From the NCBI RefSeq assembly GCF_002943525.1, contig NZ_CP025394.1:4216001-4280000 (forward strand): DNA of 64,000 nucleotides, in the 5' to 3' direction. The notes under the pieces are model-generated. The model saw only the letters and a program-made list of their open reading frames with translations. It was not told the DNA's origin and made no database searches. Shown piece after piece: positions 25,482 to 34,006 of this stretch (its first letter is position 1; each line of letters starts with the position of its first letter). The DNA comes from Kitasatospora sp. MMS16-BH015. GTDB lineage: Bacteria > Actinomycetota > Actinomycetes > Streptomycetales > Streptomycetaceae. Both the position numbers and the translations under genes were made by a program.

Positions 25482-26870
25482 TCAGTTCCCCGCAGTGGCA
25501 CCCTTGCTCGGGCTGGGGCTCGTGGTGGTGGTGGCCTGCGGCGGCAGGGTGACATCGGCCGTACCGAGGCCCACCTGGACGAGGGTGGTGGTGGAGACGA
25601 GCGGACCGACGTACGCACCGACCGTGAGCTTCAGCGCGGTGCGCTGGTCACCGGGGGCCAGTGTGAAGCGGTACTGGACGGTGGTGGTCTTGCCGGGGGC
25701 GAGTGAGTAGAAAGTCCCCGCCGCCGCCGGATCATCGGTCAGGGACCGCACCGTCTTGTCCGTGGCCCAGCCATTGCCACTGGTGGTCGCGACTTCGAGA
25801 GCGCCGGGAACCGCGTTCCCGTCGGCACTCGTCGCGCTCACCTCCAGACCCGGACTGTAGGTGTACTGCCCACCGGTGTTCGTCAGGGTAGTGGTGAAGG
25901 TGACGGCTCGCGCACCTCCGGCGGCCGGAGTGACCGCCACCGAGCCGATCTCGACCTTCAGGTCGCCCTGGCTCGGCTGCCTGGCGACGTCCGCGTCGAA
26001 GCCGGTGAAGTCCAGGCTGTCGACGATCGACTGCAGATCCTGCTGGTAGTCGGCCTTGAGCCCGCGTGCCATCACGAACACCCGGTAGCCGTCCAACCCC
26101 CAGATCTGCGCGGTGTAACGGGTGTTCGAGTTGCAGGCGACCTGCCAGACGGTCTTGGCCGACTCCTTGCCGCCCACCGTGCCGGTGGTCCGCACGGCCG
26201 AGCCGATCTGCTTGTAGCCGGTCAGTACGGTCTGGTCCAGCGGGTGCGCCGGGTGATCCCAGTCGTAGCACTCGGGCTGGTGCGACCAACCGCCGTCCGA
26301 GGTCATCACCGCCCGGGTCGGAAAGGCTGCCTGGGCGTCGGTCTGCTCGCCCCCCTGGTACGTCTGGATCACCACGCCGGACGGGTTGCACTCGTCACCG
26401 GCCGTCCGGCCGGGAGCGAGCAGGCAGTACGCGGACGGATCCGACCCGGCAGCAGTCGTCCAGCCCAGCGGCACGGTGAACTTGAGGCCCCGGAAGGAAC
26501 CCGGGGCACCACTCGGGCTCTCGCTCGTGGTCTCCGCCGTGCTCGGCGGGGCCGCGACCGCCGTGGCGGAAGGAGCAGCGGTGGTGGTCACCGGCGACGG
26601 GGAGAGAGTGGCCGCTGGGGGCGGGCTGTCGTGGCGGTCGGCGACTGTGTGCGGGTCGAAGGCCACCAAGCCGATGGTGACCGCAGCCGCCAGCGCGAAA
26701 AGGGTGACCACGGCCGTGGGGACGACCCGCAGGCGGCGCAGCCGGCGGGTCGGCGGGGCTGCCGGGCGCAGATCGTGGGCGGTGATCCCGGCGGCCCGGG
26801 CAGCCAACGCCTCGCGCAGGAGACGTTCGGTGGGGGTCTCCTGCAATCGGTGCTGATCGCTGTCGCTCAT
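25482..26870 (-). CDS. Membrane-anchored partner of ECF sigma factor, with beta-rich outer domain
   Basis: A 462-aa protein with a cytoplasmic N-terminus (about 1-50), one transmembrane helix (PTAVVTLFALAAAVTIGLVAF), a Thr/Pro/Ser-rich linker and two extracytoplasmic parts: a domain with paired Cys residues (YCLL, DECNP, QPECYD, VACNS) and a C-terminal Ig-like region (VTFTTTLTNTGG, YSLAPGKTTTVQYRFTLAPG). Its ATG overlaps the stop of the sigma factor gene, so the two are translationally coupled. This layout suggests an anti-sigma factor or sensor, though no zinc anti-sigma motif is seen. The C-terminal region resembles the protein at 27659-28957. Confidence 0.65.
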   Translation of the reverse strand: MSDSDQHRLQETPTERLLREALAARAAGITAHDLRPAAPPTRRLRRLRVVPTAVVTLFALAAAVTIGLVAFDPHTVADRHDSPPPAATLSPSPVTTTAAPSATAVAAPPSTAETTSESPSGAPGSFRGLKFTVPLGWTTAAGSDPSAYCLLAPGRTAGDECNPSGVVIQTYQGGEQTDAQAAFPTRAVMTSDGGWSHQPECYDWDHPAHPLDQTVLTGYKQIGSAVRTTGTVGGKESAKTVWQVACNSNTRYTAQIWGLDGYRVFVMARGLKADYQQDLQSIVDSLDFTGFDADVARQPSQGDLKVEIGSVAVTPAAGGARAVTFTTTLTNTGGQYTYSPGLEVSATSADGNAVPGALEVATTSGNGWATDKTVRSLTDDPAAAGTFYSLAPGKTTTVQYRFTLAPGDQRTALKLTVGAYVGPLVSTTTLVQVGLGTADVTLPPQATTTTSPSPSKGATAGN

Positions 26871-27529
26871 CGGGCCTTCTCCAACTGCTTCTCCAGGGCG
26901 TCCAGCGCCCGGCTCGCGGTGGACTTCACAGCGCCCCGGGAGAGCCCCAGGGTCTCGGCTATCTGGGCCTCCGACAGGTCGGACCAGTAGCGCAGCACCA
27001 GCACCTCGCGCTGGCGCGCCGTCAGCTCCTGGAGCGCGACCAGCACCCGGCGGTGCTCGTCGTTCAGCACGGCGTGGTCCTCGGCCGACGGGGCGTCGGC
27101 CTCGTGCGGCGGCACGTACTCACGGGCCGTCTTGCGGCGCCGCAGCATCGAACGGGCTCCGTTGACCACCGAGGTGCGCAGGTAGCCGAGGGCGTTGTCG
27201 AGGTTGTCGAGGGTCTCGCCGTGACGCTGGTAGAGGGCCGTGAAGGCCTCCTGCACCACGTCCTCGGCAAGGTCCTGGTGGTCGACCAGCAGGACGGCCA
27301 TCCGCACCAGCGAGAGCCGGTGGGAGTGGTAGAGCTGGGTGAGCGTCGGCCGGTCCTCGTCGGCCGGGCGGCCGCCGCGCAGCAGCCGGAAGCCGCTGCG
27401 GCCACCGCTCTGCTCGGCCAGGCCGAGAGGCTCTGCGGCGTCCAGCGCGCCGAAGAGGAGACGGACGAACCCCCGCGTGCCGCGACGCCCCGGCTTGGGG
27501 AGAAACGACGGCACGATCGCCATGGACAT
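26867..27529 (-). CDS. ECF RNA polymerase sigma factor
   Basis: A 220-aa sigma-70 family protein with region 2 (LYHSHRLSLVRMAVLLVDHQDLAEDVVQEAFTAL split over about 67-98) and region 4 (LTARQREVLVLRYWSDLSEAQIAETLGLSRGAVKS). The first 60 residues are an unusual extension (PGRRGTRGFVRLL, GGRSGFRLLRGG); an ATG at 27523 or a later start could shorten it slightly. It overlaps the membrane partner gene by 4 nt. A likely membrane-stress or envelope regulon regulator; targets not predictable. Confidence 0.88.
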   Translation of the reverse strand: MSMAIVPSFLPKPGRRGTRGFVRLLFGALDAAEPLGLAEQSGGRSGFRLLRGGRPADEDRPTLTQLYHSHRLSLVRMAVLLVDHQDLAEDVVQEAFTALYQRHGETLDNLDNALGYLRTSVVNGARSMLRRRKTAREYVPPHEADAPSAEDHAVLNDEHRRVLVALQELTARQREVLVLRYWSDLSEAQIAETLGLSRGAVKSTASRALDALEKQLEKAR

Positions 27530-27658
27530 ACGTGTTCTGCTTTCCGAAAGACAACCTTCCCGGATCGGTTCCGGGGCAGGTCAGCGGCAGTGTCGATGGA
27601 AACGGTACGAAGCGCGGTCACCCAAGGCGACAGGGGGGCTGCCGCCCGGCCCGGCGGC

Positions 27659-28957
27659 TCAGTGGCCGGTCGGGGCGGAGCTGGGCGCGGGGGACACCGA
27701 AGCCGTCGGGACCGCCAGGGGAGGGGTGAGCGTCACCGGCTTGCTGGGGTGCCCGTCCGCTCCCGCCCCGAGGGTGTAGACGACACCAGACTTCCAGCCC
27801 TCGACCAGACCGACCCGCAGGGTGTAGGTCGCGGTGCCGCCGGCCGGGAGGACCGAACCGAGGACAGACAGGTCCGGGGAGGTCTGCCCGTAGCAGTCCT
27901 CCTTGATCGGCAGCGGACGCCAGGTGCCGCCGACCAGCGCCTCGACGGTCAGGTTGTCCCGGCCGAACGGCTTTCCGTCAGCCTTGCCGGGCACGGCCAC
28001 CGACATGGTGGGCAGCACCAGGTTGGCGTCGCTGTCGGTCGGCGCGGTGACCTGGAACCGGAACTGACCCGGCGTCCGGCCGATCACCAGCTCGGTGGGA
28101 TCTCCGAGCACCCGGACGGTCGGGCTGTGGTGGTCGGTCACCGCGATGTGGGTCTGCTGGGCAGCCAGCCGCTTGAAGGCGTCGGGGTGGTCCGAAGCGT
28201 AGGCGTCCGCCTCAAGCACGAGGTCACCCGTCCGGTTGCCGGCGTTCACGTGCATCCGGTACTCGATGGTGCGACTGGCACCCGGCGCCAGGGCGAAAGC
28301 CACGGAGGCACCCGTGGTCGCGTAGTCCATCCCACCGCCCTGGGAGAGGGCCGGGAGCGTCGTCCACCGGTCGCCGTCACGCCGCTGGAGCGTCCCGGTC
28401 ACCATCGAGAGGACGTAGTTGCACGGTGCCCCGTCATAGGGCAGCGCGGAGACCACCGGGGAGATCCCCGGGTACGCGTGGTCCGTCCCATTGGTCCAGG
28501 TCACCGCGAAGCTGACGGCGGCGCCGCCCGCCTCGACTTGCTGCGGTGCGGAAATGCCGCTGAAGGCGATGTCGAGATTGCCGGACCGGGGGGCGATCGG
28601 CTGAGCAGGGGCGCTCGTCGGGGCGGTCGGCACCGTGGAAGCGGGGGCGGGGTCGAGCGTGGGCGTGGCGGAGGCGGACACGTCGGCAGGCTGGGCCACC
28701 GACCGGCGCGGCGAGGGCACGGTGGCGGGCACGACGGGCGACGGTTGACCGACGGAAGCGGCGGCCGAACTGGCCACCGGGGCCGGCTGGTAGGCCACGG
28801 CGGCGTTCCCCTGAGCCGCGAGGGCGGCAGCGGTACCCACCACTGCCGCCGTCAACGGGACGGCGATGGTGAGCACCCTGCGGCGACGGGACCAGGCACC
28901 GCCCTTGCCGCTCTTGGCAACAGAGCGGGCAGAACGGTTCATTTCGGGCGTACGCAT
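27659..28957 (-). CDS. Exported or membrane-anchored protein with Ig-like domains
   Basis: A 432-aa protein with a basic N-terminus and one hydrophobic helix (RRRRVLTIAVPLTAAVVGTAAALAAQG) acting as signal or anchor, then a long Ser/Pro/Ala linker (about 55-125) and two beta-rich domains, including FALAPGASRTIEYRMHV and a second repeat with VLGSVLPAGGTATYTLRVGL. The domain style is shared with the sigma partner at 25482-26870, and the gene lies 129 nt upstream of the sigma gene on the same strand. It may be part of the same envelope system. Function unknown. ATG 28957; an alternative ATG is at 28942. Confidence 0.6.
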   Translation of the reverse strand: MRTPEMNRSARSVAKSGKGGAWSRRRRVLTIAVPLTAAVVGTAAALAAQGNAAVAYQPAPVASSAAASVGQPSPVVPATVPSPRRSVAQPADVSASATPTLDPAPASTVPTAPTSAPAQPIAPRSGNLDIAFSGISAPQQVEAGGAAVSFAVTWTNGTDHAYPGISPVVSALPYDGAPCNYVLSMVTGTLQRRDGDRWTTLPALSQGGGMDYATTGASVAFALAPGASRTIEYRMHVNAGNRTGDLVLEADAYASDHPDAFKRLAAQQTHIAVTDHHSPTVRVLGDPTELVIGRTPGQFRFQVTAPTDSDANLVLPTMSVAVPGKADGKPFGRDNLTVEALVGGTWRPLPIKEDCYGQTSPDLSVLGSVLPAGGTATYTLRVGLVEGWKSGVVYTLGAGADGHPSKPVTLTPPLAVPTASVSPAPSSAPTGH

Positions 28958-29079
28958 GGCAGGAAATCCCCGAGGGCGTGGCTGGTGAGCCGGTGGAATG
29001 TGCGCCGACTCCCTGCGGCTCACACCCTGATAGACGTCCATCCCCCCGGGGGGTTGCAGGTGGATCGGAAAGTTTTTTC

Positions 29080-29535
29080 TCAGCAGACCAGGCCCAGGTC
29101 GGCGGGGGTGGCGGTGGCCGGGTCGACGGGGCGGCGGCCCTCGGTGGGCCAGCCCTCGCGGATCCAGTACTCGAGGCCGCCGATCATCTCCTTGACCTCG
29201 CGGCCGAGGGCGGCGAGCTTCATCGCGCCCTTGGTGGAGCCGTTGCAGGCGGGGCCCCAGCAGTAGACCAGGAGCAGGCCCGGCGGGAGTTCGGCGACCC
29301 GCTCGGGGGTGATCTCGGCCAGCGGCAGGCTGATCGCGCCCGGCAGGTGGGTCTTGCGGTGGGCACCCTCGGCCCGGACGTCGAGGATGGTGAAGTCCTG
29401 CCGGCCGTCCCGCAGCGCGTACCAGACGTCGGCCGGGTCGGCCTGGCAGGCGAGCCGCTCGGCGAAGAAGGCGAAGGCGCGCTCGGGGGTGGCCGCCGGG
29501 ATGTCGGTGACGGGGGAGGTGACGGTGGTGGTCAT
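29080..29535 (-). CDS. Rhodanese-like sulfurtransferase domain protein
   Basis: A 151-aa single-domain rhodanese. It has the ILDVRAEG strand, the HLPGAISLPLAEI motif and an active-site loop VYCWGPACNGS, in which the first Cys is the usual persulfide carrier; the loop is longer than in classic thiosulfate sulfurtransferases. The N-terminal TPERAFAFFAERLACQADP segment is common in this subgroup. ATG at 29535 follows GGAG. It diverges from a GlxA-type regulator across an inverted repeat and is probably regulated by it. Confidence 0.85.
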   Translation of the reverse strand: MTTTVTSPVTDIPAATPERAFAFFAERLACQADPADVWYALRDGRQDFTILDVRAEGAHRKTHLPGAISLPLAEITPERVAELPPGLLLVYCWGPACNGSTKGAMKLAALGREVKEMIGGLEYWIREGWPTEGRRPVDPATATPADLGLVC

Positions 29536-29632
29536 CGGGCGTCTCCTGACGGTCCGTTGCGGGTGTCCCGCCGATCGCTTGCGCTCGGCGGCTTCGCATC
29601 GATCCTCGTTTCCGGACACCACCTCCCGACAG

Positions 29633-29667
29633 TGGCGGGAACGACTACACTCGCCAAGATCCCGCCA
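29633..29667. promoter_or_regulatory. Perfect 8-bp inverted repeat, candidate operator
   Basis: TGGCGGGA (29633-29640) and TCCCGCCA (29660-29667) form a perfect inverted repeat with 19 nt between the arms, in the divergent region between the rhodanese gene and the GlxA-type regulator gene. Confidence 0.5.
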
Positions 29668-29703
29668 ACAGGGATGCCCAGCACGGATGCCAGGAGCACC
29701 ACG

Positions 29704-30735
29704 ATGGCCAGCACCACCACCCGGCCCGGCCCCGTCCCGGTGACCATCGGCCCGCCGCCCGAGCCGGTGCACACCATCGCGGTGTACGCCTTCGACGGCA
29801 TGGCGCCGTTCGAACTCGGCGTCGTGGTCGAGGTGTTCGCGCTGGCCCGACCGGAGCTGACCGGCCTGCTCGCGGCACCCTGGTACGGGCTGAAGGTCTG
29901 CGCCGACCGACCGGGCACCCGGCTGCGGGCCGTCGGCGGCTTCTCCCTGACGGCCCACCACGGGCTGGAGGAGCTGGCCGACGCGGACACCGTGATCGTG
30001 GTCGGGGTGCCCAACGCGTTCAGCGGGGAGGTCTCCCCCGGCCTGGTGCACGCGCTGCGCACCGCGCACGAGCGCGGGGCCCGGATCGTCTCGATCTGCT
30101 CGGGCGCCTTCGCGCTCGCCGCCGCCGGGCTGCTGGACGGCCGCGAGGCCACCACCCACTGGCGCTACGCCGAGCTGCTCCAGCAGCGCCACCCGGCGGT
30201 GCGGGTCAACCCGGACGTGCTGTACGTGGACAACGGGGACGTGCTGACCAGCGCGGGCAGCGCCGCCGGGATCGACCTCTGCCTGCACCTGGTGCGCAGC
30301 GACCACGGCGCCAAGGTGGCCAACACGGTGGCCCGCCGGTTCGTGGTCCCGCCCCACCGGGCGGGCGGCCAGGCCCAGTTCATCGAGGCTGCCGTCACGC
30401 CCGTCGAGGAGGAGGACGACGGCATCGCCCGCAGCATGCAGTGGGCCCTCGGCCACCTCGCCGAGCCGCTCACCGTGACCGTGCTGGCCCGGGCGGCCCG
30501 GATGTCCGACCGCTCCTACCTGCGCCACTTCACCGCCCGCAACGGCACCAGCCCGATGCGCTGGGTGATCACCCAGCGCATCGCGGCCAGCCTGCCACTG
30601 CTCGAATCCCCCGAGGGCACCATCGAGGAGATCGCCACCGCCGTCGGCTTCGAGAGCGCCGCGACCTACCGGCACCACTTCGGCCGGGCGATGCGCACCT
30701 CCCCGACCGCCTACCGCCGCACCTTCGCCGCCTGA
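29704..30735 (+). CDS. GlxA-family transcriptional regulator (DJ-1/PfpI plus AraC HTH)
   Basis: A 343-aa protein with an N-terminal DJ-1/PfpI domain (about 20-200; IAVYAFDGMAPFELGVVVEVF and the elbow SICSGAFALAAAGLLDG) and a C-terminal AraC DNA-binding domain (about 235-343; VTVLARAARMSDRSYLRHF, GFESAATYRHHF). GlxA-type proteins are usually activators that sense small metabolites. I chose ATG 29704 because AGGAG lies 8 nt upstream; ATG 29674 has none. It diverges from the rhodanese gene, its likely target. Confidence 0.9.
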   Translation: MASTTTRPGPVPVTIGPPPEPVHTIAVYAFDGMAPFELGVVVEVFALARPELTGLLAAPWYGLKVCADRPGTRLRAVGGFSLTAHHGLEELADADTVIVVGVPNAFSGEVSPGLVHALRTAHERGARIVSICSGAFALAAAGLLDGREATTHWRYAELLQQRHPAVRVNPDVLYVDNGDVLTSAGSAAGIDLCLHLVRSDHGAKVANTVARRFVVPPHRAGGQAQFIEAAVTPVEEEDDGIARSMQWALGHLAEPLTVTVLARAARMSDRSYLRHFTARNGTSPMRWVITQRIAASLPLLESPEGTIEEIATAVGFESAATYRHHFGRAMRTSPTAYRRTFAA

Positions 30736-30869
30736 ACCACCCACACCATTCTGGTCCAGCCCCACGTCAGGGGCCCGTACGAGTCTCCTAGCGAACCCAC
30801 CCCACCGGGCCGTCCACTTGGTCATACGAGCCGATTGACCGCCCGGTGGCCGTTGGCCAGCATGACCGC

Positions 30870-31595
30870 ATGACCACCCCACCCCTCGCCAACCGCCTCG
30901 CCGCCGAGTGCGTCGGCACCGCCGCGCTCACCGCCGTCCTGATCGGCTCCGGCATCCAGGCCACCGGCCTCAGCCCGGACGGCGGGGTGCAGTTCCTCGG
31001 CAACGTGGGGGCCTCGGTGCTGGCCCTCGGGGTGCTGATCGTGCTGCTCGGCCCGGTCTCCGGCGCCCACTTCAACCCGCTGGTCTCCGCCGCCGCCTGG
31101 TGGGCCGAGCGCCGCACCGGCACCGGCCTGACCCCGCGTGACCTCGGCGCCTACGCCCTCGCCCAGCTGGCCGGCGCGGTCGGCGGCGCCGCGCTGGCCA
31201 ACCTGATGTTCGGCCACCCCGCCGTCGAGCTTTCCCTGCACCACCGCTCCGGCCCCCGGCTCTGGCTGGCCGAGTCGGTGGCCACCGGCGTCCTGCTGCT
31301 CCTCGTGCTCGGCCTGGCCCGCACCGGCCGGGCCAGGTACGCCCCAGTCGCCGTCTCCGCCTGGATCGCCGCGGCCTGCTGGGGCACCTCCTCCGGCAGC
31401 TTCGCCAACCCGGCCCTCACCCTGGGCCGCGCCCTCAGCGACAGCTACACCGGCATCGCCCCGGGCTCCGTCCCCGCCTTCGTGCTCGCCCAGACCCTCG
31501 GCGCCGGCGCCGCCCTGGCCCTGCTCCCCCTCCTCTTCGGCCCCGACCACGCCAAGGCCCCCGCCGACGCCCGCGAGCTCACCCCGAACCCCTGA
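30870..31595 (+). CDS. MIP-family channel (aquaporin-like)
   Basis: A 241-aa membrane protein with six hydrophobic helices and the two pore loops of major intrinsic proteins. The first loop reads GAHFNPLVSAA (NPL instead of NPA) and the second FANPALTLGRAL (NPA). The helix-1 motif AAECVGTAAL is typical. A changed first NPA box often goes with altered selectivity, so the solute may not be water. ATG 30870 lacks a clear ribosome site; an in-frame GTG at 30846 would add 8 residues. Confidence 0.85.
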   Translation: MTTPPLANRLAAECVGTAALTAVLIGSGIQATGLSPDGGVQFLGNVGASVLALGVLIVLLGPVSGAHFNPLVSAAAWWAERRTGTGLTPRDLGAYALAQLAGAVGGAALANLMFGHPAVELSLHHRSGPRLWLAESVATGVLLLLVLGLARTGRARYAPVAVSAWIAAACWGTSSGSFANPALTLGRALSDSYTGIAPGSVPAFVLAQTLGAGAALALLPLLFGPDHAKAPADARELTPNP

Positions 31596-31692
31596 CCCTC
31601 CACCGACCCCCGGAAGCCCGTCCCACCGGATTTCCGCCCCGGGCAACCCGATCGGCAGGATCGGTGGTCTGACCGGGTGAAAGGGGGTGCCG

Positions 31693-32253
31693 ATGGGCAT
31701 CGACGACGAGGCGGAGTTCAGCAGCTTCGTGCAGGGCCGATGGAACGGGCTGGTCCGCACCGCGTACCTGCTCACCGGGGACCGCCACCACGCCGAGGAC
31801 CTCGCGCAGACCGCACTCACCAAGGTGTACGCCTCCTGGCGGCGGATCCGCCGGAGCGACAACCCGGACGCCTACCTGCGCCGGGTGCTGGTCACCTGCA
31901 ACATCGACCGCTTCCGCAAGCGCCGCCCGCTGGAGCACCCGACCGACGACCTGCCCGAGCCCTACGGCCCGCGCCCGCCGGCCGCCGACGCCCAGGCCGA
32001 CCAGCGCCGGGTGCTGATGGCCGCGCTCGCGAGCCTGCCCGCCCGCCAGCGGGCCGTGGTGGTGCTCCGCTACTGGGAGGACCTCTCCGCCGAGCAGACC
32101 GCGGCCGCCCTCGGCTGCTCGGTCGGCACCGTGAAGAGCCAGGCCGCCAAGGGCCTGGCCAAGCTCCGGGAGTTCCCCGGCCTGACCGACCTCACCGGCC
32201 CGACGGCCGCCGCCCCCACCAGCCGACCGGAGGTGCTCCATGACCGGGCCTGA
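31693..32253 (+). CDS. SigE-family ECF sigma factor
   Basis: A 186-aa sigma factor with region 2 (GLVRTAYLLTGDRHHAEDLAQTAL and KVYASWRRI) and region 4 (LPARQRAVVVLRYWEDLSAEQTAAALGCS then VGTVKSQAAKGLAKLR), characteristic of the streptomycete SigE-like (SACE) group. ATG 31693 follows AAGGGG by 6 nt. Its last 14 nt overlap the next gene, which encodes a membrane-anchored protein, so the pair is translationally coupled in the manner of sigma/anti-sigma genes. Confidence 0.9.
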   Translation: MGIDDEAEFSSFVQGRWNGLVRTAYLLTGDRHHAEDLAQTALTKVYASWRRIRRSDNPDAYLRRVLVTCNIDRFRKRRPLEHPTDDLPEPYGPRPPAADAQADQRRVLMAALASLPARQRAVVVLRYWEDLSAEQTAAALGCSVGTVKSQAAKGLAKLREFPGLTDLTGPTAAAPTSRPEVLHDRA

Positions 32254-33325
32254 CCACCACACCACTCCCGAGGCGCCGGCCCTGCGGCAGGCCCTCGCCG
32301 AGGGCGCCGAGAGCCTCGCGCCCTCCGCCGCCCCGTACGCCGCGATCGTGCACGGCGGCCGCCGCCTGCGCCGCCGCCGCACCACCACCCGCGCCGCGCT
32401 GGCCCTCACCGCCGTGCTGGTGCCCGCGCTCGGCCTCACCCTGCTGCCCGACCACCGCACGGCCCCGGCCGCCGGCCCGGCCTCCGGCAGCTCGGCCACC
32501 CCCGGCTCCCCCGACCGCCGGGTGGACGCCGCCGCCCCGGGCGTGAAGTTCGAAGCCCCGCACGACCCGAACGTGCCCAACGACGTCCGGATGACCAAGC
32601 TCCAGGGCAAGGTCTCCGGAGTCACCGGCGAGGTGCTGGTCTGGCTCCCGCCGCAGTACGACGACCCGGCCTACCGGGACAAGACCTTCCCGGTCGTCGA
32701 GCTGCTCCCCGGCCGCCCGGCCGCCCCCGACACCTGGTTCTCCACCCTCGGCGCCTCCACCCAGCTCGCCCCCTTCGCCGCCGACGGCTCCGCGCTGCCC
32801 TTCGTCCTGGTCGCCCCCCAGACCAGCCACCTGGCCGGCGAGAGCGACAACGGCTGCGCCGACCTCCCCGGCGGCCCCAAGGCCGAGAGCTGGCTCACCC
32901 GGGACGTGCCGCAGTTCCTGCTCGACCACTTCCGGGTCCGGACAGAGGCCCGCCACTGGGCCCTGGCCGGCTACGCGGGCGGCGGCCACTGCGCCGCCCG
33001 CCTCGCCCTCGAACACCCCGACCGCTACGGCGCCGCCGCCAGCCTCTCCGGCTACAACGACCCTGCCGAGCAGCCCAGTTCACCCGTCGGCCAGGACCCC
33101 ACCCGCCGCACCCAGGCCGACCTCCTCACCCTGATCCACCGCACCCCCACCCTCCCCCTCTACACCGCCGGCGCCCCCGGCGACGGCCTCGAAGACGCCC
33201 AGGCCCTCGCCGCCGCCTCCCCCACCACCGTCACCGTCCAACCCCTGACCACGGCCCACGACCCCCAAGCCTGGACCCAGACCCTCCCGAACCTCTTCAA
33301 GTGGCTTACCAGCTTGGGGCGGTAG
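32240..33325 (+). CDS. Membrane-anchored esterase D-like protein lacking the Ser nucleophile
   Basis: A 361-aa protein with a cytoplasmic N-terminus, one transmembrane helix (about 51-70) and an outer alpha/beta-hydrolase domain of the esterase D/antigen 85 type (EVLVWLPPQYDD, FPVVELLPG, SWLTRDVPQFLLDHF, LEHPDRYGAAASLSGY). The nucleophile elbow GxSxG reads G-Y-A246-G-G, so the catalytic Ser is Ala. The gene overlaps the sigma factor gene by 14 nt. I infer a non-catalytic sensor or anti-sigma role for a membrane protein that has reused a hydrolase fold. Start ATG 32240. Confidence 0.75.
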   Translation: MTGPDHHTTPEAPALRQALAEGAESLAPSAAPYAAIVHGGRRLRRRRTTTRAALALTAVLVPALGLTLLPDHRTAPAAGPASGSSATPGSPDRRVDAAAPGVKFEAPHDPNVPNDVRMTKLQGKVSGVTGEVLVWLPPQYDDPAYRDKTFPVVELLPGRPAAPDTWFSTLGASTQLAPFAADGSALPFVLVAPQTSHLAGESDNGCADLPGGPKAESWLTRDVPQFLLDHFRVRTEARHWALAGYAGGGHCAARLALEHPDRYGAAASLSGYNDPAEQPSSPVGQDPTRRTQADLLTLIHRTPTLPLYTAGAPGDGLEDAQALAAASPTTVTVQPLTTAHDPQAWTQTLPNLFKWLTSLGR

Positions 33326-33391
33326 GTCGTCCTTTCAGGGGCGCGGGGAACTGCGCGAGAACCCCCCACTCCGCTGCATCGGAACGCAGAA

Positions 33392-33429
33392 GGCCCACTT
33401 GCACCGTCAACGGACAGCGCAAGTGGGCC
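33392..33429. terminator. Bidirectional terminator
   Basis: GGCCCACTTGC (33392-33402) pairs perfectly with 33419-33429 over 11 bp around a 16-nt loop, between the convergent esterase-like and ATP synthase b-like genes. Confidence 0.7.
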
Positions 33430-33439
33430 CAAGTGCAAA

Positions 33440-33934
33440 TCAGACAGCGGCACTCTCAGCAAAGAACCCGTCCACCACGGCCTGAGTGCTCGGCAGCTCC
33501 GCCACCGACTCCCCCAGGATCCGGCCCGCCAACTCGACGGCCACCCGCGCGACATCCTCGCGCAGCTCGGCCTCGGCGATCACCCGGTCAGCCTCCAACT
33601 GCACCTTCGCCGCAGCCACCACCCGGTCCCGCTGCGCGATGCCCTCGGCCCGCACCTCGGCCAGGTAGGCGGCCCCCTGCTCCGCCGCGGTCTGCCGGAT
33701 CTGCGCGGCCTCCTGCCGGGCGGCGGCGATCTCGGCGCGGTACTCCTCGTACACCCGCTGCGCCTCGGCCAGTTGCGCCTCGGCCCGGGCCTGCCCGCCC
33801 TCGATGGCGTCCTCGCGCTGGGCCAGCACGCGTTCGATCCGGGGCAGCAGCAGCTTGCCGAGTATCCCGAAGATGAGGAAGAAGCAGATCAGACCGAGTA
33901 CGAGTTCCGAACGATCAGGCGTCAAAGGTCCCAT
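33440..33934 (-). CDS. Orphan F-type ATP synthase b-subunit homologue
   Basis: A 164-aa protein with one N-terminal membrane helix (LVLGLICFFLIFGILGKLLLP) and a long charged, Ala-rich coiled coil (about 35-140), the layout of AtpF. The RIERVLAQREDAIEGGQARAE segment and the C-terminal VAVELAGRILGES match subunit b. No other atp gene lies nearby, so this is a paralogue outside the ATP synthase operon. It could be a spare stator or a scaffold for another membrane complex. ATG 33934 behind AGGATT. Confidence 0.85.
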   Translation of the reverse strand: MGPLTPDRSELVLGLICFFLIFGILGKLLLPRIERVLAQREDAIEGGQARAEAQLAEAQRVYEEYRAEIAAARQEAAQIRQTAAEQGAAYLAEVRAEGIAQRDRVVAAAKVQLEADRVIAEAELREDVARVAVELAGRILGESVAELPSTQAVVDGFFAESAAV

Positions 33935-34006
33935 GGCGACAATCCTACGTAACGACCGCCACCCGCCCAATGGTTGACCCTCACTCATCCGGTATTCGGA
34001 CGCCCG

